From NCBI RefSeq assembly GCF_963518785.1, contig NZ_CAUQKJ010000008.1, positions 1-64,000 on the forward strand: DNA of 64,000 nucleotides, given 5' to 3'. This stretch comes from an uncultured Campylobacter sp. GTDB lineage: Bacteria > Campylobacterota > Campylobacteria > Campylobacterales > Campylobacteraceae. Both the position numbers and the translations under genes were made by a program. The notes below the pieces were generated by a model, which worked only from the letters and a program-made list of their open reading frames with translations, did not search any database and was not told where the DNA came from. Positions within the stretch are counted from its first letter, which is position 1; the number at the start of each line of letters is the position of its first letter. This document shows, in pieces, positions 8,914 to 16,360 of this stretch.

Positions 8914-9720
8914 TTATAAAATTTCGCCCTCGCCGCGCTCCGAAATCTGCGGCTTAGGCAGCGCCAGGCTCTTTGCGGTTTTGCTAAAAAGTATCAGATC
9001 CTCGGTGCTTTGCACGCTCCACGGCAGGTGCGAGAGCGCGAATTTGAAAATTTCAAAGCAGGAAACGGCGTCGCTAAATGCGCGGTGGTGGACGTTTTGC
9101 ACGCCTAAAAGCTCTTTTAGCGAGCCGAGCCCGTATCTTTGCGCCTCGATCGTGCGGCGCGCGAGCTCGACGGTGCAGAGCCTGCGATTTAAAAGCATCC
9201 CAAAGCCGCATTTTTGCAGGCTAGCGTCGATGAAGCCGTAGTCAAATTTGACGTTGTGTGCCACAAAAACGCTATCGCCTAAAAACAGTCTAAATCGCTC
9301 CAGCACGCTAGCTAGCGGCGGAGCGCCCACCAGATCGTCCGCGCAGATCCCCGTAAGCTCCGTGATATTTTCGGGCACGACGGGCGCGTAAACGAAGCTC
9401 TCGAAGCGATCCAGCTCCTGCGTGCCGCGCGTTTTTATCGCGCCGATTTCGATGATCTGGCCGTTTGAGAGCCCGCCGTTCGTCTCGATATCCACGAAGC
9501 AAAAAATTTCATCCAAAATATCCGTCTCACGGGTCTTGAGCGTGATTTTGCCGTTGTCGAGTTTAATGATATCTATGCCCAGCGCCCGCCACATCGAGAG
9601 GTCTTTGGGCTCGAAAAGCTCGGTAATTTCGGCAATGTCGCTTGCTTTTGAGATAAAATCGTAATAATTTATGCTCTTTTGAGCCAGTAAATTTATTAAA
9701 TTTTCGATTCTATGCGTCAA
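8914..9720 (-). CDS. DnaQ-like 3'-5' exonuclease (DEDDh)
   Basis: A protein of 268 residues whose C-terminal two thirds form an RNase T/DnaQ exonuclease domain. The motifs are ExoI FVDIETNG (D77, E79), ExoII AHNVKFDYGF (residues 154-163) and ExoIII HHRAFSDAV (H212, D217), so all DEDDh metal and catalytic residues are present. The first 70 residues form a separate, probably helical, region preceding the nuclease domain. It resembles the epsilon-subunit-like proofreading proteins of campylobacters, which act with DNA polymerase III or in repair. It is 21 bases downstream of rpe on the same strand, so the two are probably cotranscribed. A role as the true epsilon subunit is likely but not provable here. 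Confidence 0.85.
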   Translation of the reverse strand: MTHRIENLINLLAQKSINYYDFISKASDIAEITELFEPKDLSMWRALGIDIIKLDNGKITLKTRETDILDEIFCFVDIETNGGLSNGQIIEIGAIKTRGTQELDRFESFVYAPVVPENITELTGICADDLVGAPPLASVLERFRLFLGDSVFVAHNVKFDYGFIDASLQKCGFGMLLNRRLCTVELARRTIEAQRYGLGSLKELLGVQNVHHRAFSDAVSCFEIFKFALSHLPWSVQSTEDLILFSKTAKSLALPKPQISERGEGEIL

Positions 9721-9741
9721 AATTTTACCCCTGTGTCGCGC

Positions 9742-10383
9742 CTAAATTTTAAGCGCACGGATCGCCTCTGCGTAGTCGTTTGAAGAAAATATGTAGTTGC
9801 CCGCTACCACGACGTCGGCGCCAGCTTCGTCAATATCTGCGATATTCAGCCCATTTACGCCGCCATCGACCTCGATGAGGCATTTTGCGCCTTTGCGATC
9901 GATCAGCTCGCGCAGCTGCTTAATTTTCTCAAGCGCCGAGGGGATAAATTTCTGCCCTCCAAAGCCAGGATTGACGCTCATCAAAAGCACCATATCGACC
10001 TCGCCCAAAATAAACTCTAGCGCGCTAAGCGGAGTGTGCGGATTTAGCACGACCGCGGGCGAGACGCCGCAGCGGCGTATATGATCTATGAGGCGCAGAG
10101 GGTGCTGCTCCTCCTCGATGTGGAAGCTAAGAAATTTCGGCTTTAGCGGCAAAAAAAGATCGACGAAAAACGGCACATTTTTAACCATCAGATGGATGTC
10201 TAAAGGCTTGCTGCTCGCCTTTGCCGCGGCGCTTGCTACGAGCGGTCCGATCGTGAGATTGGGTACGAAATGCCCGTCCATCACATCTACGTGAATGAGA
10301 TCGGCGCCCGCTTCGCAGACTGCGCGAATTTCCTCCGCAAGCCTGCCGAAATCCGCTGATAAAATGCTGGGTGCTACATACAT
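9742..10383 (-). CDS. rpe: Ribulose-phosphate 3-epimerase
   Basis: A 213-residue TIM-barrel enzyme that interconverts ribulose-5-phosphate and xylulose-5-phosphate in the pentose phosphate pathway. The sequence shows all signature segments: VAPSILSADFGRLAEE at the start, LIHVDVMDGHFVPNLTIGP with metal-binding and catalytic Asp/His, LDIHLMV, SVNPGFGGQKFIP for phosphate binding, and CLIEVDGGVN with the second catalytic Asp. Length is typical. It heads a two-gene minus-strand unit with the DnaQ-like exonuclease, and rpmB is divergent on the other side. Confidence 0.97.
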   Translation of the reverse strand: MYVAPSILSADFGRLAEEIRAVCEAGADLIHVDVMDGHFVPNLTIGPLVASAAAKASSKPLDIHLMVKNVPFFVDLFLPLKPKFLSFHIEEEQHPLRLIDHIRRCGVSPAVVLNPHTPLSALEFILGEVDMVLLMSVNPGFGGQKFIPSALEKIKQLRELIDRKGAKCLIEVDGGVNGLNIADIDEAGADVVVAGNYIFSSNDYAEAIRALKI

Positions 10384-10490
10384 TAAGATTCCTTTAAAAT
10401 TTCAAGATGCGGAATTTTACTTAGTTTTGTCATAAATTTCGCTAAATTTAAACCGCAGCGGATTTTAAGCATAATTTGAAATTTTTTCGA

Positions 10491-10496
10491 TATAAT
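10491..10496 (+). promoter_or_regulatory. Probable sigma-70 -10 box for rpmB
   Basis: A perfect TATAAT lies 31 bases before the rpmB start, preceded by a T-rich stretch (GAAATTTTTTCGA) typical of Campylobacter promoters, which rely on T-rich upstream DNA more than on a -35 box. Confidence 0.65.
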
Positions 10497-10527
10497 CGCC
10501 ATTTATTTTAATCATCAAGGATTTATT

Positions 10528-10719
10528 ATGGCAAGAAGATGCGCAATCACCGGCAAAGGTGCGATGGTAGGCAATAACGTCAGCCACGCAAATAACAGAA
10601 CCAAAAAGAAATTCCAGGTCAATCTACGCACCATCCGCGTTCAGCTAGAAGACGGCTCAACCAGACGAATTAAAGTCGCCGCCTCAACTCTACGAACTAT
10701 GAAAAAACAATCAAAATAA
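10528..10719 (+). CDS. rpmB: 50S ribosomal protein L28
   Basis: A basic protein of 63 residues beginning [20 protein letters not shown] after the Met. The CxxxGKG...G..VSHAxxRTKK pattern and the conserved VNLRTIRV are diagnostic of L28, a component of the large ribosomal subunit. Length matches campylobacter L28. A strong TATAAT and an AAGGA ribosome binding site precede it. The potassium channel gene follows after 18 bases on the same strand, so it may share the rpmB promoter. Confidence 0.97.
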   Translation: MARRCAITGKGAMVGNNVSHANNRTKKKFQVNLRTIRVQLEDGSTRRIKVAASTLRTMKKQSK

Positions 10720-10737
10720 CCTCTAAAAGAGGAATTT

Positions 10738-11868
10738 ATGTCTGTTTTGGACAAGATCAAGCGATTCCTCGACTGGTCCGGCTCGACTAAGCCGGACATC
10801 AACCTCTACACAGAAATTTACGACCAGCTGCGACCTTTTCGCTTACCACTGATAACCATCGTGCTGATGATGTTAATCGGCACGCTAGGCTACGTCTTTA
10901 TAGCGGGCTTTTCGCTCGTGGATGCCTTTTATCAGGCGGGTATGACCTTCACGACGGTAGGCTTTACCGAAGTAGCGCCGATATCGCCCGCGGGTAGAAT
11001 TTTTACCGTCTTATTCATACTCATGGGCTTTGGAACCTTTTCGTTTTGCCTGGGCGTCGTCGTCGAGGTCATAAAAAACGGCAAACTTCAAAATTTACTT
11101 AGGGAGCAACGAATGATCAACAACATCGCAAGGCTCAAAAACCACTACATTATCTGTTACAACAACATCTACTGCGCCGAGCTTGCCAAGCAGTTTCGCG
11201 AAAATCATCTGCCTTTTGTCGTGATCGACCCCGATCCCGCTCTAGCCAAAATCGCCGAGGAAAACCGCTATCCATATTTCATTGTAGGCGAACCGCATGT
11301 AGAAACCACGATGCTAAAAGCGCATCTGTCATCTGCGAAATCTGTCATCACGCTAAGTCCAAATTTAGCCGATAATATCGCAATAATCTCGCTAGTGCGC
11401 CTATACGAAAAGGAGCTTGGTCGCATCACCCCCTACTTCATCATGGCAAATAGCGATGATGACAGCGACACGCAGAGGCTAAAAAAACTCGGCGCAAATT
11501 CCATCGTCTCGCCATCCAAACTCGCCGCACAAAGGCTCTCTGCGATCAGCGTGCGCCCCGATATGGAAAACATTTTGGAGCGGTTTTTGTATAAAAAAGA
11601 CTCGCTTATCGATATCGAGGAGATCACGGTGCCCGATTTTTCATGGATCCGCTTCAAACGCTTAAAAGAAACTCGCCTGCGCGATTTTACAAACGCCGAC
11701 GTCGTGGGAATCAAAGAGCCCAACAGCCGCTTTATCCCGATGCCCGATGGCGACTACCTCATCGGTACTGGGGTAAAATTTTTAGTCATCGGCACGGCAG
11801 AGGGTATCCGCAACACTAAAAAACTCATCCGCAGCAAATACAAGCCACAGGAGATGAGATATGTTTAA
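10738..11868 (+). CDS. Potassium channel protein with RCK-like domain
   Basis: A 376-residue two-transmembrane channel: one helix at about residues 35-56, a pore loop with filter TTVGFTEV (72-79), a second helix at about 88-110, then a cytoplasmic RCK-like (TrkA_N) domain from about 135 and a C-terminal TrkA_C-like part. Such channels are tetramers that pass K+ and are gated by cytoplasmic ligands. Two deviations are visible. The filter reads TVGF followed by Thr-Glu rather than TVGYGD, and the first Rossmann loop reads IICYNNIYCAELA instead of the usual Gly-rich nucleotide-binding motif. It lies 18 bases after rpmB and overlaps argJ by 8 nt. Confidence 0.85.
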   Translation: MSVLDKIKRFLDWSGSTKPDINLYTEIYDQLRPFRLPLITIVLMMLIGTLGYVFIAGFSLVDAFYQAGMTFTTVGFTEVAPISPAGRIFTVLFILMGFGTFSFCLGVVVEVIKNGKLQNLLREQRMINNIARLKNHYIICYNNIYCAELAKQFRENHLPFVVIDPDPALAKIAEENRYPYFIVGEPHVETTMLKAHLSSAKSVITLSPNLADNIAIISLVRLYEKELGRITPYFIMANSDDDSDTQRLKKLGANSIVSPSKLAAQRLSAISVRPDMENILERFLYKKDSLIDIEEITVPDFSWIRFKRLKETRLRDFTNADVVGIKEPNSRFIPMPDGDYLIGTGVKFLVIGTAEGIRNTKKLIRSKYKPQEMRYV

Positions 11869-13054
11869 AATCGCTAAGCTCGAGGGCGGCTTGCAGAATG
11901 TCGAGGGCTTTTATTTTGACGGCGTAAATTCGGGCTTTAAAAAAGAGGGGAACGATCTGGGATTTATCCGCGCAGATGAGCCCTTTGCCATAAGCGCGAT
12001 CTTTACGAGCAATAAATTTCAAGCTGCGCCGATTAGGCATTTCAAAAGGGCGCAGGAGCGCGCGGGCGGGGAGCTTAAAACAAATTTTATCCTCGTAAAT
12101 TCTAAAAATGCAAATTCGATGACCGGGGAGCAAGGCATCGCCGATATTGATGAAATTTTTAGCGAGCTTGGCAAAAAAATCGCTCTGATAAACCCCGTTA
12201 TGAGCTCCACCGGCGTCATCGGATACCGCCTCAAAAAGGAAAAAATTATCGCCGCCGCGCAAAATTTTAACCTCTCGGCGCGAAACTCAGACGCCCTAGC
12301 CACCGCCATTATGACGACAGATACGATAAAAAAGGAGCTTGCGTATGAAATCTCTTTGGAAAACGGCGATAAATTTCACATCGCAGCCGTTTGCAAGGGC
12401 GCAGGTATGATCAATCCCGCGCTTGCAACCATGCTCTGCTTCGTCCTAACCGACGCAAAAATCCCGTGCGCTGATATGGACGAGCTGCTAAAAAAGGCAG
12501 CGGAGCAGAGTTTCAACACCGTAAGCGTAGACGGCGACACCTCCACCAACGATACGATTATGCTCTGCAGCAGCGCTAAATGCGCCTACGAAAAGGATGC
12601 CTTCGCGTCCGCACTAAACGCCCTTACGCATGAGCTTGCGCTGATGCTGGTAAAAGACGGCGAGGGCGCAACCAAGCTGGTGCGATTTAAAGTAAGCGGT
12701 GCCGCAAATGCCGAAGACGCTCGCAGGGCGGCGAAGGCGCTAAGCAATTCGCCGCTTGTTAAAACGGCGATCTTTGGCGAAGATCCGAATTGGGGTCGCA
12801 TAGCCTCCACCATAGGCGCTTGCGGTATCGAATGCGATGAAGAAAAGCTGCGTATAAAATACGACGATGTGCTGCTCTATGACGCGCAAAATCGCGAACT
12901 AGACGCCGTGCGCGAGGCTGCGGCTCACGCCGTAATACAGCAAAAAAGTTTTACGATCTGGTGCGATTTAGGGCTCGGAGATGGCGAGTTTAGCGCGTAC
13001 GGCTGCGATCTTAGCTACGACTACGTAAAAATCAACGCCGATTATAGATCATAA
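11861..13054 (+). CDS. argJ: Bifunctional ornithine acetyltransferase / N-acetylglutamate synthase
   Basis: A 397-residue ArgJ, which moves the acetyl group from N-acetylornithine to glutamate and, in the bifunctional form, also makes N-acetylglutamate from acetyl-CoA, so it closes the arginine biosynthesis cycle. Visible landmarks are VNSKNANSMTG, MSSTGVIG, the autoproteolytic site in NPALATMLCFVLTDA (cleavage before the Thr), and SVDGDTSTNDT in the beta chain, with EDPNWGRIASTIG near the C-terminus. Length is normal. It overlaps the K+ channel gene by 8 nt, so the two are translationally coupled although functionally unrelated. Mono- versus bifunctionality cannot be decided from sequence alone. 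Confidence 0.95.
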   Translation: MFKIAKLEGGLQNVEGFYFDGVNSGFKKEGNDLGFIRADEPFAISAIFTSNKFQAAPIRHFKRAQERAGGELKTNFILVNSKNANSMTGEQGIADIDEIFSELGKKIALINPVMSSTGVIGYRLKKEKIIAAAQNFNLSARNSDALATAIMTTDTIKKELAYEISLENGDKFHIAAVCKGAGMINPALATMLCFVLTDAKIPCADMDELLKKAAEQSFNTVSVDGDTSTNDTIMLCSSAKCAYEKDAFASALNALTHELALMLVKDGEGATKLVRFKVSGAANAEDARRAAKALSNSPLVKTAIFGEDPNWGRIASTIGACGIECDEEKLRIKYDDVLLYDAQNRELDAVREAAAHAVIQQKSFTIWCDLGLGDGEFSAYGCDLSYDYVKINADYRS

Positions 13055-13110
13055 AGATTCACAGCTTACTCTTTCATAAAAAAATTCCGTCTCGAAAATA
13101 GCGAATAGCA

Positions 13111-13130
13111 GCAGGGCTTTAAAGCTCTGC
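13111..13130 (+). terminator. Hairpin downstream of argJ
   Basis: GCAGGGCTTTAAAGCTCTGC is a near-perfect palindrome with one G-T pair, about 57 bases after the argJ stop and followed by an A/T-rich run. It is a probable transcription terminator of the rpmB-argJ unit. Confidence 0.5.
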
Positions 13131-13266
13131 CCTAAAATTTTATCATTTAAATTTGCCTGTTTTAAATTTTTAAAAACTAAAATTTCATCTCTTAAAATTT
13201 GGAATCTCATGCGTGAAATTCAGTCTAAATTTGATAGCTGAAATTAGGTTTTAAGCGCTTTATTGA

Positions 13267-13272
13267 TATACT
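13267..13272 (+). promoter_or_regulatory. Probable -10 box for the DUF465 gene
   Basis: TATACT 26 bases before the ATG at 13299, with AAAGGAG as the ribosome binding site between them. Confidence 0.45.
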
Positions 13273-13298
13273 TGAATAAATTTTTTAAAGGAGTAGAC

Positions 13299-13529
13299 AT
13301 GTTTCATGAATACAGAGATTTAATCACTGAGTTAAAAGGCAAAAACGCGCGATTTGATTCGCTATTTGAGAAGCACGACGAACTGGATCACAAGATCGCC
13401 GACGCGCAGGCCGGCAGAGTGCATATGAGCGATCTGGAGATCGATGCGATGAAGAAAGAAAAGCTTCGCATAAAAGATGAGCTAGGCAGCTTGCTAGCGC
13501 AATATAAAGCCGAAAAGGCAGATAAATAA
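13299..13529 (+). CDS. DUF465 (YdcH-like) small protein
   Basis: A predicted 76-residue, highly charged helical protein. MFHEYRDLITELKGKN, FDSLFEKHDELDHKI and MKKEKLRIKDEL fit DUF465, a family of short coiled-coil-like proteins of unknown function found widely in proteobacteria. I chose the ATG at 13299 because AAAGGAG lies 7 bases upstream; the frame extends 12 codons further upstream but without a binding site. In C. jejuni a protein of this family also lies close to rpmB. No function can be assigned. Confidence 0.8.
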   Translation: MFHEYRDLITELKGKNARFDSLFEKHDELDHKIADAQAGRVHMSDLEIDAMKKEKLRIKDELGSLLAQYKAEKADK

Positions 13530-14388
13530 AGCTGCTTGCGGCGAAATTAAGATGCAGCAGAGTGCTAGCAAGGCTAATTTCGCCGCTAAGCTTTAATCCG
13601 CAGAATTTTCTAATCGCAATAAGTTTACCGCTTAAGTTTGCCTCGCACGATAGAGATATTAAAACAGCGCGCCAAAACGAGTTAAAATTTACGCCGCACA
13701 CTTTACCATATTGACACCGCTAAATAATTTTTACGCATCGGCTGCATCACTGCATATACCAACAATGCGGTATTAGCGCAATCAAATATAATTCGTTACG
13801 GCTCTCTATCGCCCCTTCCGCTTCCAAAAATATTTCTTGCTGAATGCGTTTTGCGCTACAAAGTAAATTAAAATTTACGCTGCGTCGCCCTGCAGCCTGG
13901 CTTTTAAATTTTACTTTGCAGTGAGTATTTTCTAGCAAATTTCAAATCTTGCGTTTTGCTTATTGCGGGCGCAGTACCTACTTTAAAATTCCGCATTTCG
14001 AAGGAATTTAAAAGCGCTAAAATTTTAAATTCCCGTTCGCGCTAGCCACGAAATTTTAAATTCATACCTCCAACTAAGCGCTAGTTTATGTTAGAGCTTG
14101 CTTTTTAGTCGCTCCACGGAATTTAGCTAAGCTTGCTTGTTTCAAATCCACTTCATTGAGCTTTAAAAATTTAGATTATTTCTTTGATCGTATCGGATAA
14201 TGCCTGCCGGCACGAAATTCCTGAAGCCACCCTATTTGCTATATGCGTAATTAAAAGCGGCGTTAACACGGAATTAAATAGTATAAGTGAAATCTGTAAA
14301 AGGTGTGAAATTTAATCATAGAATTTTAAGCGCTAAGAATTTGCGATAGAATTTCGCCACGCAAATCAAATCCCAAAGCTAGCCTGGT
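13530..14388. other. 0.86-kb interval without a recognisable gene
   Basis: Only short frames without domains are present (for example minus-strand 13747-13938 and 13324-13701, the latter overlapping the DUF465 gene antisense). The sequence alternates AT-rich TTTTAAATTT runs with GC-richer patches. I see no RNA gene or strong hairpin. Confidence 0.4.
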
Positions 14389-14829
14389 CTACTCGAAAAC
14401 CTTTGCTTCTAAGCCATGTAGCCTTTGCAAGCCGATATCGATATATTCGTTAAGCTTCTCATTATTTTCCAGCAATTTGTCGTAATAGCTCTTGGCTCTT
14501 TCTCTCGCGGTCGCATCAGGCTCGATATACTTTAGCCCGCTTTTGAAAAATCCTTTGGATTCCACAAAATAGATCGAGTGAATCTTCTCGCAGTGCGATA
14601 GCCCTGCTTCAGTGTAGTTTAAAATCGATTCGTACGCGATGTTGCCTAACAGCTCCTGCAGCCTATTTGCGGGATTTTTGAAAAACTCGGCAAACTCCTT
14701 ATATGGCGTAAAAACCTGATCAAGATTTTTCATAGCATCGCCGTAGATACCCTTTTTCAGGCGGAACATCGTCATTTCTTGAGAACTTACAAACTTCTCT
14801 ATTGCTTTTATCGTATCGTTTTTATTCAC
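14389..14829 (-). CDS. Conserved hypothetical helical protein
   Basis: A 146-residue soluble protein, predicted mostly helical, with many charged residues and no signal peptide or membrane segment. It starts with GTG at 14829, preceded by AAAAGGGAAA about 6 bases upstream. Segments such as TPYKEFAEFFKNPANRLQEL and SYYDKLLENNEKLNEYIDIG suggest a helical bundle. I do not recognise the family. It lies downstream of the Fur-family regulator on the same strand with a gap of about 130 bases, so cotranscription is possible but not evident. Confidence 0.65.
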   Translation of the reverse strand: MNKNDTIKAIEKFVSSQEMTMFRLKKGIYGDAMKNLDQVFTPYKEFAEFFKNPANRLQELLGNIAYESILNYTEAGLSHCEKIHSIYFVESKGFFKSGLKYIEPDATARERAKSYYDKLLENNEKLNEYIDIGLQRLHGLEAKVFE

Positions 14830-14963
14830 TGAATTTTTCCCTTTTAAAATATGAAACGCTCGGATTATATCGTTTGTTTTATAAAAATCCGTTAAAAATC
14901 GGTTAAATTTTGCCCTAGCGTTTTAGCCAAATTTCTTTGGCGCTTTTGATTAAATTTCTCGCC

Positions 14964-15317
14964 TCAGCCGCCACACTTCTCGCACAATCCTCGCACGAGC
15001 ACACTTTTGACATTTTTTTGTGGCAAAGCTGGCATCGAAATCTCCTCCATTTTATGGCAGTTTTCGCAGACAAAATACGCTTTTGCGCCGTCGGTGAGCT
15101 CATAAAAGCTTTTATGATTATTTTCGCTGGTAATTATCAAATTTTTCTCTTCCAAAAGCGCTATATTGCGATATATCGTGGTTTTATTAGCACCCGTTTG
15201 TTCTACTAGTTCATCGTAGCTTACCGGGCATTTTTTCTCGCTTAGGATCTGCACGATCTGCACTCTAAGCGCCGTAGGAGCGATATCGTGACTCGCTAAA
15301 AAATCTTTGGGATCCAT
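14964..15317 (-). CDS. Fur-family regulator, probably Zur-like
   Basis: A 117-residue Fur-superfamily repressor. The winged-helix part contains TALRVQIVQIL, followed by GANKTTIYRNIALLEEKNLI, the recognition helix region. The dimerisation part carries two Cys pairs, CENC (C84/C87) and CEKC (C112/C115), the usual structural zinc site, with SFYELTDG between. It is divergently transcribed from znuA across a 113-base region containing a palindrome, which suggests that it senses zinc and represses the znuA-zevAB unit and perhaps itself. It is shorter than typical Fur (about 150). PerR or Fur identity cannot be excluded from the sequence, but context favours Zur. Confidence 0.78.
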   Translation of the reverse strand: MDPKDFLASHDIAPTALRVQIVQILSEKKCPVSYDELVEQTGANKTTIYRNIALLEEKNLIITSENNHKSFYELTDGAKAYFVCENCHKMEEISMPALPQKNVKSVLVRGLCEKCGG

Positions 15318-15371
15318 TTTACGCCTTTTTTAAAATTTAAGCGATGATAGCGAAATTTAGATAAATTTATA

Positions 15372-15403
15372 TTAAGTTGCAACTAAGTTGCTTTTGATAT
15401 ACT
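15372..15403 (+). promoter_or_regulatory. Candidate Zur operator and -10 box upstream of znuA
   Basis: AGTTGCAACT at 15375-15384 is a perfect 10-bp palindrome inside the near-palindrome TTAAGTTGCAACTAA (15372-15386). The half AAGTTGC is repeated once more just downstream (15385-15391). A TATACT -10 box follows at 15398-15403. The position between the divergent Fur-family gene and znuA fits a zinc-dependent operator blocking RNA polymerase. Confidence 0.6.
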
Positions 15404-15430
15404 TCCGCAATTTTTTTGGAAAGGAATTTT

Positions 15431-16357
15431 ATGAAAAAGCTTATTTTCACGCTTTTAGCAGCTAGTTGCGTAGCATTCGCCAAACCTACGGTCACCACGA
15501 CCATACTTCCTACGAAGTATTTTGTTGAACAGATCGCAGGTGATACTTTGCAGGTAAATACGATGGTCGGCAAAGGCGCTGATCCGCACACATACGAGCC
15601 TAAGCCTTCAGAGATGAAAATGCTAGAAAATAGCGATCTGTATTTTGCAGTCGGTATAGAATTTGATGAAGTCTGGCTACCAAAGCTTGCCGCATCGTAT
15701 CCGAAGATGAAGATAATCCGCACCGAAGATGGCATCACTAAAATGGCTATGGCAGAGCATCACCATCACGACGAACATGATCATAGCGCACATCACGATG
15801 ATCACGATCATGACGCACATCATGAGCATGGTGACAAAGACCACGAGGCGCACGAGCACCATCATCATCACGGCGGTTTAGACCCACATATCTGGCTCGA
15901 TCCGCAGCTTGTAAAAATTCAAGCTAAAAATATTAAAGACGCATTAACCAAACAGTATCCTAAGGATGCTAAAATTTACGAAGCGAATTTCGATAAATTT
16001 GCTAAAAAGCTTGACGAGCTGGACGCTTACGCAAAGCAAAAATTAGCGGGCGTCAAAGGAAAGAAATTTATGGTTTATCATCCGTCTTGGGGCTATTTCG
16101 CGCATCGATACGATTTGAAGCAGATCGCAGTCGAAGTGGAGGGCAAAGAGCCTAAGCCTGCGGATTTAGCCGAGCTAATCGAGGAAGCCAAAGAGGAAAA
16201 GATCAAGGTGATTTTCGTCGCACCGCAGTTTTCCAAAAAGGCAGCGCAAACCATCGCCGCGCAAACGGGCGCAAAGGTGATGGAGATCGATCAGCTGCCG
16301 CTAGATTGGTACGAGACGATGAAAAAGACGATCGACGTTTTCGGAGAAAATTTGTAG
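15431..16357 (+). CDS. znuA: Periplasmic zinc-binding protein
   Basis: A 308-residue solute-binding protein of the ZnuA (cluster A-I) family. Residues 1-17 form a signal peptide. Metal ligands are visible in GKGADPHTYEPKPSE (H53), LDPHIWLDP (H153) and VYHPSWGYF. Between them, at about residues 110-147, is a very His/Asp-rich loop, the zinc-trapping loop typical of ZnuA. It captures Zn2+ in the periplasm for an inner-membrane importer. The ATG at 15431 follows GGAAAGGAATTTT; an upstream in-frame GTG-type start would only add five residues. No znuB or znuC follows. Instead the next gene, 3 bases later, is a DUF1007-NicO fusion, an unusual partner. Confidence 0.93.
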   Translation: MKKLIFTLLAASCVAFAKPTVTTTILPTKYFVEQIAGDTLQVNTMVGKGADPHTYEPKPSEMKMLENSDLYFAVGIEFDEVWLPKLAASYPKMKIIRTEDGITKMAMAEHHHHDEHDHSAHHDDHDHDAHHEHGDKDHEAHEHHHHHGGLDPHIWLDPQLVKIQAKNIKDALTKQYPKDAKIYEANFDKFAKKLDELDAYAKQKLAGVKGKKFMVYHPSWGYFAHRYDLKQIAVEVEGKEPKPADLAELIEEAKEEKIKVIFVAPQFSKKAAQTIAAQTGAKVMEIDQLPLDWYETMKKTIDVFGENL

Positions 16358-16360
16358 TTG

